Part shown: positions 26,835 through 36,264 of the stretch, one piece after another
Numbering within the stretch: the stretch's first letter is position 1
How the letters are laid out: each line of letters starts with the position of its first letter
Assembly (NCBI GenBank): GCA_002450095.1
Contig: DJYK01000003.1
Coordinates: forward strand, 1 to 64,000
Direction of reading: 5' to 3'
Source of the DNA: Mageeibacillus sp. UBA6980
GTDB taxonomy: Bacteria; Bacillota; Clostridia; Saccharofermentanales; Saccharofermentanaceae
Length of the DNA stretch: 64,000 nucleotides
Position numbers and translations under genes: made by a program
Notes under the pieces: model-generated
Told to the model about the DNA's origin: nothing
The model's database searches: none
Seen by the model: only the letters and a program-made list of their open reading frames with translations

Positions 26835-27954
26835 TTATCTCAAACTCGACGCCGTTGCTTTTCAACCCGCTGACAAAAGTGTCCGGATCGAACACGGACG
26901 GAGTAAAGACACCGCTCTTGGTCCATTTGCCCGAACAAAGGAGCCTGACGCCGTTAAGAAGAGCCATGGCGTCAAGATACTCTCTGAAGGACAGACCGTA
27001 CTTCTCAAAACACTCATCGTTGTCGCCTTTAATCCGAACGGACTTCTTCTTATCGGATCCTCTGTACTTACCCTTAACTGTAAGATACGTTTCACAACTT
27101 CCCTTCAGTGTATCCGGCTCCTTACGGGAGAGGACGAGCTTCTCCCAGAACTCACGGGGACTGATGCTCACGCCTGGGAATATTTCCAGAGGTTCATCCG
27201 AGAGCATCCCGAGCCTGTTAAGTTCTTCGGTGTAATCCGCCTGCTTCTTATCCGCATAAGAGACGTAACATCTTACTTCGGGGATACCCGGGATCTCTCT
27301 TAGTATGCTCTGTGTCACTGCACTGTCGCTGAGGCGGAGTTTGACGCCGTCCGCCGAAGGGGCCTCATCGCCCAACGCCAGCGCATCCGCTCTTATGAGT
27401 TCTCCGTTTGAGATGACGGCCGCATCAGCGGCATCGGTATCTTCTATATCGAGATTAAGTTTAACGATGTCGACACTGTCGACGGCATCAAAGTCCTCCC
27501 TTAAAGAGGAGCGGATCACCGCCGTGAACACGGAAGGATCGAGCGAGCATCCCGCTATCGCCATCCGTCCCTTGTTACGGAACTCACCGAAAAGCTCGAA
27601 CTGCGAAGAGAGAAGATCTCCCTTACCGCACTCGTATAGAAATGAATCTATATAATCTGCATCCGTGCCGAGCGCGAGCTCCATTACGGTCTTGCAGATC
27701 TCCGGCGAAGAAATATTGACGATCAGATCGGGGTTGGTGATCGACAGCATCATCTTCACTCCCGGAATATTATCGAGATCGACTCGTGCGGTCGTGATCC
27801 TCGGTCCCGTACCGGAATACTTCTTTCGCAATTCATCGCACTCGGCCTTATCTTTGGCGGCGATTATTATCTCGGAGACAGCCGCGATTCTCATGATACC
27901 CGGCAGTATGAGTTCGGTCGTTTTATTGCAGCCTAACAAAAGTACTTTATTCAT
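26824..27954 (-). CDS. Saccharopine-dehydrogenase-like NAD(P)-binding protein
   Basis: 376 residues. An N-terminal Rossmann fold (VLLLGCNKTTELILPGIMRI; VDLDN; NPDLIVNISSPEICKTVMELAL) and the following AGCSLDPSVFTAVI segment match the saccharopine/carboxynorspermidine dehydrogenase family. The C-terminal half is divergent. The reductase fold is clear; the substrate is not (lysine, polyamine or another amino-acid-derived compound). The nucleotide loop reads GCNKTT rather than GxGxxG, so cofactor binding may be altered. It lies seven bases after the uracil-type permease and overlaps the response regulator. Confidence 0.65.
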   Translation of the reverse strand: MNKVLLLGCNKTTELILPGIMRIAAVSEIIIAAKDKAECDELRKKYSGTGPRITTARVDLDNIPGVKMMLSITNPDLIVNISSPEICKTVMELALGTDADYIDSFLYECGKGDLLSSQFELFGEFRNKGRMAIAGCSLDPSVFTAVIRSSLREDFDAVDSVDIVKLNLDIEDTDAADAAVISNGELIRADALALGDEAPSADGVKLRLSDSAVTQSILREIPGIPEVRCYVSYADKKQADYTEELNRLGMLSDEPLEIFPGVSISPREFWEKLVLSRKEPDTLKGSCETYLTVKGKYRGSDKKKSVRIKGDNDECFEKYGLSFREYLDAMALLNGVRLLCSGKWTKSGVFTPSVFDPDTFVSGLKSNGVEFEINEE

Positions 27955-27960
27955 CTGGTT

Positions 27961-29295
27961 TTATGCCTGTTCTTCCTGTTCTGTTTCAGCTTCCATCCTG
28001 TTCTTGATCATATCGGAATACTCGGTCTCTTCAATGGGAAGAAGAGCGTTGAGGATTATTCCGACTATGGCACCGATGGCAAGACCGGAGAGTGTAATGG
28101 TAACTCCTCCGACCTCAAACATGATAGATCCGCTGTAATTGATGCCGATCGAGAGTCCGAGCACCAGAGCCGCAATGATAAGGTTACGGCTACGGCTTAA
28201 GTCTACCTTATTCTCAACGAGATTTCTTACACCGACAGAAGAGATCATTCCGTAAAGAACGATCGATACTCCTCCGATCGTCGCTGCCGGCATCGCAGAG
28301 ATCAGAGCCGCGAATTTGGGACTGAATGAAATGATGATCGCAAAATACGCCGCGATCCTGACAACAAGAGGATCGTATACCTTGGTAAGCGAGAGCACAC
28401 CCGTATTCTCGCCGTAAGTGGTATTCGCGGGAGCACCGAAGAACGAAGCGATTATCGTAGCGAGTCCGTCACCGAGCAAGGTCCTGTGAAGTCCCGGATC
28501 CTCGATAAAATTCTGCCCCGTAGTTGATGATATGGCCGATATATCTCCTATATGCTCGATCATGGTAGCAAGAGCAATAGGCATGATCGTAATGATCGAA
28601 GTCAGTATCAATGAGCGGTCGCCGCCTTGTACAAGACCGAACACGGTATCATCCAAAGAGACGGGAAGTCCGATCCATGCCGCTTCCCTGACGGGAGTAA
28701 AATCGACTTCTCCGATCAGCGCCGCGAAGGCAAAAGAAGCAACCACACCGAGCAGTACGGGAATAATCTTTACCATTCCCTTACCGTAGATATTACATAT
28801 GATGACGATAAGAATGGCGATCAGGGCTACTCCCCAGTTAGTCTTACAGTTATCAAGAGCGGACTTCGACAGCGTCAATCCGATCGCGATGATGATAGGA
28901 CCTGTTACGATGGGAGGAAAGAAGCGCATTACCTTCTTGTGTCCGAATATCTTGATAAGAGCGGACAGAACAAGGTACAGAAGTCCTGCCGTCGCGACTC
29001 CGAGGCAGGCATACGGAAGAAGCTCGCGTTCACCGTTAGGGGCTATCGCGGCATATCCTCCGATAAAAGCAAACGAAGAACCCAAGAATGCCGGGACCTT
29101 GCGCTTGGTGATCATATGAAACAAGAAAGTTCCGAGACCTGCAAATAACAATGTGGCAGAAACCGATAATCCGGTCAGCGCAGGTACGAGAACAGTCGCA
29201 CCGAACATGGCGAACATATGCTGAAGTCCCAAGATAATAAGCCTGGGCAACCCCAGCTTTTTGGCATCATAGATGCCGGTTTTTTGTTCACCCAT
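27961..29295 (-). CDS. NCS2-family nucleobase (uracil-type) permease
   Basis: 444 residues, 12-14 membrane helices. The start GLQHMFAMFGATVLVPALTG and the central FFGAPANTTYGENTGVLSLT are hallmarks of uracil permeases (UraA/PyrP); xanthine members differ here. Proton-coupled import of uracil is the expected role. The ATG at 29295 with GGAGG is used; the frame upstream is not family-like. It is the first gene of a minus-strand run through the saccharopine-like protein and response regulator. I saw no recognisable PyrR-type attenuator in the 114 bases upstream. Confidence 0.88.
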   Translation of the reverse strand: MGEQKTGIYDAKKLGLPRLIILGLQHMFAMFGATVLVPALTGLSVSATLLFAGLGTFLFHMITKRKVPAFLGSSFAFIGGYAAIAPNGERELLPYACLGVATAGLLYLVLSALIKIFGHKKVMRFFPPIVTGPIIIAIGLTLSKSALDNCKTNWGVALIAILIVIICNIYGKGMVKIIPVLLGVVASFAFAALIGEVDFTPVREAAWIGLPVSLDDTVFGLVQGGDRSLILTSIITIMPIALATMIEHIGDISAISSTTGQNFIEDPGLHRTLLGDGLATIIASFFGAPANTTYGENTGVLSLTKVYDPLVVRIAAYFAIIISFSPKFAALISAMPAATIGGVSIVLYGMISSVGVRNLVENKVDLSRSRNLIIAALVLGLSIGINYSGSIMFEVGGVTITLSGLAIGAIVGIILNALLPIEETEYSDMIKNRMEAETEQEEQA

Positions 29296-29409
29296 AACAA
29301 ACCTCCAACTAAAAACAATCAAATTTTATCAATAAAAATATAGCACAACAGGGTTACAATAGCATTAGAAAAAACCAACATGCCATGTCATGTTTTAGAA
29401 GAGGCTTAT

Positions 29410-30198
29410 ATGTTACCGGAAATCATTATCGGTGTTCTGCTTCCCTTTGCCGGCACCACTCTCGGCGCGGCTCTCGTATTCCTGATGAAAGACAAAGTTA
29501 ATCAGCTGATCCAGAAGATCCTTCTGGGTTTTGCATCGGGCGTAATGATGGCGGCATCTGTCTGGTCACTGCTGATTCCGTCAATCGAGATGGCTTCCGA
29601 CAGCGTCTCGGGAAGATCAAACTTCATCCCTACGCTTATAGGATTTGCCGTCGGTATAGCGGTGCTCATTGCCATAGACAAATCCGTCCCTCACCTCCAC
29701 TTGGGACTCGACGAACCCGAAGGCCCCAAGTCTACACTTCACAAAACGACGATGATGATACTCGCTGTCGCTATCCACAATCTTCCGGAAGGAATGGCGG
29801 TCGGCGCGATATTCGCGGGAATGCTCGCTGACAATGCATCTATCAGTTTTACTGCAGCGCTCGCTCTCTCGATCGGTATCGCCATCCAGAACTTCCCGGA
29901 GGGTGCGATAGTTTCTATGCCATTAAGGTCCGAGGGAATGAGTAAATCCAAGGCGTTCGGATACGGAACTCTATCGGGACTCGTCGAACCGATCGGAGCA
30001 GTTCTTACGATCCTTTTGTCAAGGATCATGGTCCCCCTGCTTCCCTATCTTCTGAGCTTCGCAGCAGGTGCAATGATCTTTGTAACCGTTGAGGAGACTA
30101 TACCGGAAGCATCCGAAGGAAAACACTCCAACTTCGCGACCATCGGATTTGCCGCAGGATTTATGCTGATGATGGTACTCGATGTGGCTCTGGGTTAA
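29410..30198 (+). CDS. ZIP-family divalent metal transporter
   Basis: 262 residues with eight predicted helices. Two metal-site signatures are present: AVAIHNLPEGMAVGAI and SIGIAIQNFPEGAIVS, where the first keeps His and Glu and the second Asn and Glu. The helix 3-4 loop has HLHLG. These proteins move Zn2+ or related ions into the cytoplasm. The ATG at 29410 has AAGAGG before it. The last four bases overlap the convergent trmL gene. Confidence 0.88.
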   Translation: MLPEIIIGVLLPFAGTTLGAALVFLMKDKVNQLIQKILLGFASGVMMAASVWSLLIPSIEMASDSVSGRSNFIPTLIGFAVGIAVLIAIDKSVPHLHLGLDEPEGPKSTLHKTTMMILAVAIHNLPEGMAVGAIFAGMLADNASISFTAALALSIGIAIQNFPEGAIVSMPLRSEGMSKSKAFGYGTLSGLVEPIGAVLTILLSRIMVPLLPYLLSFAAGAMIFVTVEETIPEASEGKHSNFATIGFAAGFMLMMVLDVALG

Positions 30199-30740
30199 CG
30201 CCCGAGCGTCGCATCGTAGGATTCCAGATAATCTTCCCCGTTCTGAACCTCGGTAAAAGACAATCCCGGGTATCCTAACTGGCGCAGACATTCATAAATG
30301 GCGATAGCCGCGGCATTGCTAAGATTAAGGCTTCTACAGTCTGCCGTCATGGGTATCCTGAAGCATCTGCTTAAGTTCTGTTTAAGTATATGCTTGGGGA
30401 TGCCCGTGCTCTCCTTACCGAATATAAGATAAATCTTCACGTCGGACGGTACAGCCTTAAAATCTATATCGGAAGGCGGTACCTTCCCGTATCTTGTCAT
30501 GAAGAAATACTCGCCGGGATTGCTCTTAACGAACGTATCGTAATCGTCGTAGATCACGTAATCCGCCCAGGTTATATGATTGGTCGTGGATCTTCTGAAT
30601 TTGGGATTATCGATATCAAATCCCAACGGCTTTATAAGATGGAGACCGAATCCTGCCGCCACGCAGGTCCTCATAATGTTGCCGGCATTCTGAGGTATCT
30701 CGGGTTCGAATAATACTACATTGAGTCTGTTGTTATGCAT
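30195..30740 (-). CDS. trmL: tRNA (cytidine/uridine-34 2'-O)-methyltransferase
   Basis: 181 residues of the SPOUT class. LNVVLFEPEIPQNAGNIMRT at the start, IYLIFGKESTGIP in the middle, and RIPMTADCRSLNLSNAAAIA near the end form the trefoil-knot SAM site. It methylates the wobble ribose of certain leucine tRNAs using S-adenosylmethionine. Length and motifs match TrmL; LasT/TrmJ relatives are longer. It is convergent with the ZIP gene and 45 bases downstream of trkH. Confidence 0.9.
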   Translation of the reverse strand: MHNNRLNVVLFEPEIPQNAGNIMRTCVAAGFGLHLIKPLGFDIDNPKFRRSTTNHITWADYVIYDDYDTFVKSNPGEYFFMTRYGKVPPSDIDFKAVPSDVKIYLIFGKESTGIPKHILKQNLSRCFRIPMTADCRSLNLSNAAAIAIYECLRQLGYPGLSFTEVQNGEDYLESYDATLGR

Positions 30741-30785
30741 TATGTAACTTTCCTGTCGAAGGTGTTGTCTCTTGTCGGATCGATC

Positions 30786-32222
30786 TTACTTCTTATACAA
30801 ACTGGGAGCAAACAGAACGAGCATCGGGAAAAGCTCGAGTCGTCCCGCGAGCATATCAAAGGTCAGGACCCATTTCGACAATCCTGACAGGAATCCGTAA
30901 TTACATGTGGCACCGACCATGGATAATCCCGGGCCGATGTTATTCAAAGTGGCAAGAACGGATGTAAAAGTTGTTGTCATATCCAGGTTGTTGAAGGAAA
31001 CGAAGAACATAGACGCCAGGAATATGACAGCGTATGTTGATATGAAGACATGTGTGGACTTCAGCACGTCGGCCTCGACCGCCTTATTATCCATTGTTAC
31101 CTTCTTAACGATCTTAGGATGGATGTACGACTGAACTTCCCTGACGATGGATTTCCAGAGGATCATGAATCTCGATACCTTAACGCCGCCTCCGGTAGAA
31201 CCCGCGCAGGCGCCCATGAACATCAGGAAACAGAGAACGAACTTCGCAGTCGCCGGCCACAGATCAAAGTCAGCCGAGCAGAAACCCGTAGTCGACACGA
31301 CCGTCGTAACCTGAAAGAACGCATCGGTGATCGCAGCAGCCGCATTCTCATATAACGGCAGTATCCTCGAGAAGACTACCACCGTGCTTATCGACACTAT
31401 GATAAAGAACGTGCGCACTTCCTCTAGGCAGAACGCCTTCTTGAACTGACGCATGATCATGTAGTAATAAGCATTGAAATTGACTCCGAACAGGAACATG
31501 AATATCCCGACTACCCAGCGGATATAGATGCTGTAGCTCATAAAGCTGTCATTTCTTACGGCAAATCCTCCGGTACCGGCAGTGCCGACGGAGACGCAGA
31601 TCGCATCGAACAGATCCATCCCTCCGAACAGAAGGAATATCACTTCAAGCACAGTCATTACCATATAGATCACGTAGAGGATAAGCGCGGAATAACGTAT
31701 CTTGGGAACGAGTTTACCGACGGAAGGTCCCGGCGATTCCGCTTTCATGAGATTGATATTGGATCCGCCGCTCATGGGTATCAGTGCGAGCAGGAATACA
31801 AGAACGCCCATTCCTCCGATCCAGTGAGTAAAGCTCCTCCAGAACAGAGCCGTATGAGAGAGAGATTCGACTTCGCTCAGGATGCTCGCTCCGGTCGTAG
31901 TAAAACCCGATACGGTCTCGAACAGGGCATCGGTAAAAGAAGGGATCTCCTTGGAAAGCCAGAACGGAAGGCAACCCGCGAGACTCATGACTATCCACGA
32001 CAGCCCGGTCGCGGCATATCCTTCCTTGACGTTAATGGTCTGATTCTTCGGCTTAAAATGACAGCCGGCAAACCCCGCTATGATAAGCGCGAAAGCAACG
32101 GACATATAGTAGAGACCTTCACCGTCGCCGTAAATTATGGATACGAGACACGGCAGGAGCATCAGGACTCCTTCTATCCTCATTACCTGAAACAGTATGA
32201 ATCTGACCATAGAGAAATTCAT
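30786..32222 (-). CDS. trkH: Trk-type potassium transporter, membrane subunit
   Basis: 478 residues with four repeats of the helix-pore-helix unit. Visible pore regions include TVSGFTTTGASIL, VGTAGTGGFAVRND, VVSTTGFCSADF and ATLNNIGPGLS. It forms the K+ path, coupled to the cytoplasmic TrkA protein encoded immediately upstream (three-base gap). Together they carry out K+ uptake and osmotic adjustment. Confidence 0.93.
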   Translation of the reverse strand: MNFSMVRFILFQVMRIEGVLMLLPCLVSIIYGDGEGLYYMSVAFALIIAGFAGCHFKPKNQTINVKEGYAATGLSWIVMSLAGCLPFWLSKEIPSFTDALFETVSGFTTTGASILSEVESLSHTALFWRSFTHWIGGMGVLVFLLALIPMSGGSNINLMKAESPGPSVGKLVPKIRYSALILYVIYMVMTVLEVIFLLFGGMDLFDAICVSVGTAGTGGFAVRNDSFMSYSIYIRWVVGIFMFLFGVNFNAYYYMIMRQFKKAFCLEEVRTFFIIVSISTVVVFSRILPLYENAAAAITDAFFQVTTVVSTTGFCSADFDLWPATAKFVLCFLMFMGACAGSTGGGVKVSRFMILWKSIVREVQSYIHPKIVKKVTMDNKAVEADVLKSTHVFISTYAVIFLASMFFVSFNNLDMTTTFTSVLATLNNIGPGLSMVGATCNYGFLSGLSKWVLTFDMLAGRLELFPMLVLFAPSLYKK

Positions 32223-32225
32223 AGA

Positions 32226-33611
32226 TTACTCCAGGATATCTCCTATATCGTCGAATCCCGTCTGCATAGTGACCACCATAACGGTATCACCCTTAAGGAT
32301 CATGTCATTACCGGTAGGAATGATAGCCTCCGCATCACGGCCTATGTATGAGATCAGTGTGTTGCTCTTGATCTTAAGTTCCCTTAAGGGCTTATTCGTC
32401 ACCTTCGAGTCATCGGTCACGTTGAAAGTTATCGCCTCCGCCCTCGAATCGAAAAGATGATATACGGTATCGATATTACTGCCCGGTGCCGCAGTCCTGG
32501 CACGGACATACGCAAGTATCATATCCGCCGTGATATACATCGGATAGAACACGGATCCGAGATCGAGGCTGTTGATGATATCTATAAAACCGATCCTGTT
32601 GATCTTGGTGATCAGCTTGGCAGATGATATCTTCTTCGCATGAAGGGCGAGCATTGCATTCTGCTCATCTATTCCCGTCAGAGGAACAAAAGCGTCACAG
32701 GTCTCGATCCCTTCATCAAGAAGGAGTTCCGTATTCGTTCCGTCGCCGTTGATGATGACGGCCTTCGGAAGGAGAGTATTCAGCTTATCGCAGCGCTCCA
32801 GATTCTGTTCGATTATCTTGACGCTGATACCCTTCTTAATAAGGATGTCAGCGAGATAATAAGAAGACCTTCCGCCTCCGATGATCATCGCATTCTTGAC
32901 CTGATTTGTCGCGAATCCGATGCTCTTAAGGAAGAGCATCTGTTCCTTGCTCGTTGCGACGACCGTAATGACATCCCCGGCACAGAGTTCGAATGAACCT
33001 CCGGGGATTACGACATTTCCGCCTCGCTCAACACCGCAGATAAGGATATTATTCGTTATCTTGGCACCGAGATCGGCTATGGTCATCTTATCGAGGATAT
33101 TGCCTTCCGGGATCTTGATCTTGGTTATAAGAGCCTGACCGTGTGCAAATGAACGCACTTCCAGGGCCGTAGGAAGATAGAGGACTCTTGCCATGTTCTT
33201 TGCCGTCTCGAGATCGGGGTTGATGATCATTGACAGACCGAGTTTATCTCGAAGATACATAGACTCTTTTGAATAATCGGGATTACGAAGTCTGCTTATC
33301 GCATGACAGTTGGAGAATTGCTTCGCTATCGTACAGCAAAGAAGGTTCAGCTCATCCGATTCCGTAACGGCGATTATAAGATCGGCGTCTTCCACACCGG
33401 CCTCGACCTGAGTAAGGTAAGAGGCGCCGTTACCGACACAACCCATTACGTCATAAGTGGTGGTGATATCATTGACCTTAGATGCATCCTTGTCTATAAC
33501 GGTAATATCATGGCCTTCCAAACTCAATTGCTTGACCAGGGTCGTTCCGACCTTACCTGCACCGACGATTATAATCTTGAGACCTGTCTGACGGGTCTTA
33601 AAAACAGACAT
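32226..33611 (-). CDS. trkA: Trk system potassium transport protein TrkA
   Basis: 461 residues with two copies of the RCK unit. Each has a Rossmann NAD-binding TrkA-N domain (IIIVGAGKVGTTLVKQL near residue 14; AMIIGGGRSSYYLADIL near 235) and a TrkA-C domain (about 150-215 and 375-455). It gates TrkH in response to NAD(H)/ATP and possibly cyclic di-AMP. The first gene of a two-gene operon, divergent from the CAP-domain gene. Confidence 0.93.
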   Translation of the reverse strand: MSVFKTRQTGLKIIIVGAGKVGTTLVKQLSLEGHDITVIDKDASKVNDITTTYDVMGCVGNGASYLTQVEAGVEDADLIIAVTESDELNLLCCTIAKQFSNCHAISRLRNPDYSKESMYLRDKLGLSMIINPDLETAKNMARVLYLPTALEVRSFAHGQALITKIKIPEGNILDKMTIADLGAKITNNILICGVERGGNVVIPGGSFELCAGDVITVVATSKEQMLFLKSIGFATNQVKNAMIIGGGRSSYYLADILIKKGISVKIIEQNLERCDKLNTLLPKAVIINGDGTNTELLLDEGIETCDAFVPLTGIDEQNAMLALHAKKISSAKLITKINRIGFIDIINSLDLGSVFYPMYITADMILAYVRARTAAPGSNIDTVYHLFDSRAEAITFNVTDDSKVTNKPLRELKIKSNTLISYIGRDAEAIIPTGNDMILKGDTVMVVTMQTGFDDIGDILE

Positions 33612-33769
33612 CTGCGAATCTCCGAATTCTTATTTGTCTTTTGATTATAAACCCGAGGACAGCAAAAACAAAGTTTACACTTTGTTTATTGTTAGTTTAA
33701 CAGTATTTAATCGCGCGATTAAGTAAGCCTATTATAATTACTTTATTATTAAATACGGAGATTGTTTCC

Positions 33770-34885
33770 ATGGCCGGCACCGATAATAACAGCGATAACA
33801 ACACCAACAAATCAGGCAAGAACAAGACCGCCGAGAGGATAGGCCTCTTATCTATACTCCTGATCTTTCTTTGCCTGTTTATGCAATGGGCATATAAGTA
33901 TTACAAAGACAACCCTCTGAAGTTCCCGTGGGGATCTCAGGTATACACTGTTTCGGCAAATGATATAGAGCTTCTGCCGAACGAGCAGTTGAATTATCTT
34001 GGCGCCAGAGTCGATCAGGACGACGAGACAGAATTCCACTATCATGCGAACAATATGTACCTTACGGCATCTGCGGCTTTCTCGATAAGAAGCGGCCCGG
34101 GTGTCTATTATCACAGTATCGGCCGTATGTACTACGGCAGAAGCGTTCATGTCCTCGCCACATGCGATGAAAACGATTGGTATCTTATCGACTTCTACGG
34201 CGAAGAAGCATATGTACACAGCGCATGCCTCTTCGAGAAGCTTCCCGAGAGAACCAATACGGAAGAGACGGACATCATTATCCGCGGCTCCAGGTCCAAC
34301 GAGGAGATCGATACCCTCAATACCGACGAGACCGAAGCGGTTTCCGAGACCGATGTCACGGAGCCGACTGAAGAAGTCGTTGAGACGACCGCGACGAATG
34401 AGACGAACGAAGCCGTCGAGTCTTCCGCTACGGAGCCCATTCAGGCAACGGAACCTACGGCTACTCCCACACCAGCCGCTACCTCTACGCCTACGCCCGC
34501 TCCGGCAGTAAGCGCACCTTCCGATCCGACAATGCTCGAACTTTTCAATCTCGTTAATGATGCCAGGGTACAGAACGGCTTAGAGCCTCTGTCTTGGAAC
34601 AGCGCTCTCGCAGCGGATGCTGCCGTAAGAGCAACAGAGATATCCGTCGTATTCAGCCATACAAGACCTGACGGTTCAGACTGGTGGACGGTCGACGGCG
34701 ACAGGATGTACGGAGAGAATATCGCCAGCGGTCAGTCGACTGCACAGGAAGTCTTCAATTCATGGTGGGCTTCTCCCGGACATCAGGCTAATATACTCGG
34801 CAACTACACGACATGCGGATTCGCGCTGTACTACGGAGGAGATGCCGGAAGCACATATTATTGGGTACAGGAATTCGGCTACTGA
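33770..34885 (+). CDS. Membrane-anchored SH3b and CAP (SCP/YkwD) domain protein
   Basis: 371 residues. A polar Asn/Lys-rich N-terminus precedes a membrane anchor (about 25-42). A bacterial SH3 domain follows (about 100-155: FSIRSGPGVYYHSIGRM... DENDWYLIDFYGEEAYVH). Next is a 95-residue Thr/Glu/Pro linker, then a CAP domain (about 250-371) with NLVNDARVQNGLEPLSWN, SHTRPDGSDWW, GENIA and WWASPGHQANIL. It probably works at the cell wall; SH3b may bind peptidoglycan. It is divergent from trkA and followed, nine bases after its stop, by the MATE gene. Confidence 0.85.
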   Translation: MAGTDNNSDNNTNKSGKNKTAERIGLLSILLIFLCLFMQWAYKYYKDNPLKFPWGSQVYTVSANDIELLPNEQLNYLGARVDQDDETEFHYHANNMYLTASAAFSIRSGPGVYYHSIGRMYYGRSVHVLATCDENDWYLIDFYGEEAYVHSACLFEKLPERTNTEETDIIIRGSRSNEEIDTLNTDETEAVSETDVTEPTEEVVETTATNETNEAVESSATEPIQATEPTATPTPAATSTPTPAPAVSAPSDPTMLELFNLVNDARVQNGLEPLSWNSALAADAAVRATEISVVFSHTRPDGSDWWTVDGDRMYGENIASGQSTAQEVFNSWWASPGHQANILGNYTTCGFALYYGGDAGSTYYWVQEFGY

Positions 34886-34893
34886 GACTTCTG

Positions 34894-36264
34894 ATGACAA
34901 ATAGAGATCAAACATTTACCAAGAAGCTCGTATCTCTGATCATTCCCATAACACTGCAAAACTTCATGTTCGCGCTCGTCCCTATATCGGACGCGGTCAT
35001 GTTGGTGGCCCTGAATCAGAATTCGATGTCTGCGGTATCTCTTGCGGCCCAGGTAGCCTTCGTCCTCAATCTCTTTCTTTTTGCTATTACGGCCGGAACC
35101 AATATGTTCGCGGCCCAGTATTGGGGCAAGGGCGATAAAGAGTCCATCGAGAAACTGTTCGGCTATTCCGTAAAACTCATGCTGCCTATCGCATTTCTGT
35201 TCTTTGCCATGGCGATGTTTCTGCCCATGGGACTCATGCGCATCTACACGAACGTTCCTCAGATCATATCTTACGGTATCGATTATCTTCGCATAGTAAG
35301 TTTCTCGTATATCTTCTCCAGTTTCGCATGGCTATTCGAAGCCATATTGAAGAATACGGGATTTGTGCGGGAGAGCACCGCGATAAGCATCGGAATGGTC
35401 ATCGTCAACATCATCCTGAACGCGGTGTTCATCTTCGGTCTGTTCGGACTTCCCCGCATGGGAGTCGCAGGAGCCGCCCTCGCCACGACGATATCCTCAC
35501 TGTTCGGATTCTTAGGATGTATCCTTGTACTGTACAGTAAGTGCAGCATCAGATTAAGACTTAAACATATAGTAGATTCGGATCCCGTGATCCGTAACGG
35601 GTTTTCCAAGTATTCAACACCGTTCCTGGCCAATCAATTATTCTGGGGCATCGGCTTTACGATGATCTCCGTTATCATCGGCCACCTCGGCGCGGATGCA
35701 ACCGCCGCCAATTCGATCGTTGCCGTCGTTAAAGATCTCGTATCCTGTTTCTGCTATGCCTTGGGCAGCGGCGGCGCGATAGTCGTCGGAAACGAGCTCG
35801 GCGCAGGAAGACTGGAGAAAGGAAAGGAATACGGCAATAAGATCACGAAGCTTACGATAATAAGCGGTGCCATACTAGGAATACTTGTCGCGTTATCGGC
35901 TCCCCTTGTCATAAGCATCGTCAATCTCTCCGATACGGCCTCCGAGTATCTTAAGTATATGCTCTATATGTGCTCTTATTACATCCTGGGAAGATCCATC
36001 AACTCGACGACGATAGGCGGTATCTTTGCAGCAGGCGGCGACACCAAGTTCGGATTCATATGCGATACAATAACCATGTGGGCCTTCATCGTGCCGCTCG
36101 GGTTTATATCCGCTTTCGTCCTTGATCTTCCGGTGCTCGCAGTCTATTTTATCCTGAATCTAGACGAGATGATCAAACTTCCGGTGGTCTTCATCCACTA
36201 CCGTAAATATAAATGGGTCAAGAACCTCGTATCCGATGACAATCTAAGTGAGGAAACAATATGA
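34894..36264 (+). CDS. MATE-family efflux transporter
   Basis: 456 residues, 12 membrane helices in two bundles. It starts MTNRDQTFTKKLVSLIIPIT, with the family's FAITAGTNMFAAQYWGKGD and GSGGAIVVGNELGAG motifs. It exports organic cations or drugs using Na+ or H+. The ATG at 34894 is preferred over an in-frame upstream start inside the CAP gene. Its stop overlaps the start of the cellulase gene by four bases, which suggests one transcript. Confidence 0.87.
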   Translation: MTNRDQTFTKKLVSLIIPITLQNFMFALVPISDAVMLVALNQNSMSAVSLAAQVAFVLNLFLFAITAGTNMFAAQYWGKGDKESIEKLFGYSVKLMLPIAFLFFAMAMFLPMGLMRIYTNVPQIISYGIDYLRIVSFSYIFSSFAWLFEAILKNTGFVRESTAISIGMVIVNIILNAVFIFGLFGLPRMGVAGAALATTISSLFGFLGCILVLYSKCSIRLRLKHIVDSDPVIRNGFSKYSTPFLANQLFWGIGFTMISVIIGHLGADATAANSIVAVVKDLVSCFCYALGSGGAIVVGNELGAGRLEKGKEYGNKITKLTIISGAILGILVALSAPLVISIVNLSDTASEYLKYMLYMCSYYILGRSINSTTIGGIFAAGGDTKFGFICDTITMWAFIVPLGFISAFVLDLPVLAVYFILNLDEMIKLPVVFIHYRKYKWVKNLVSDDNLSEETI

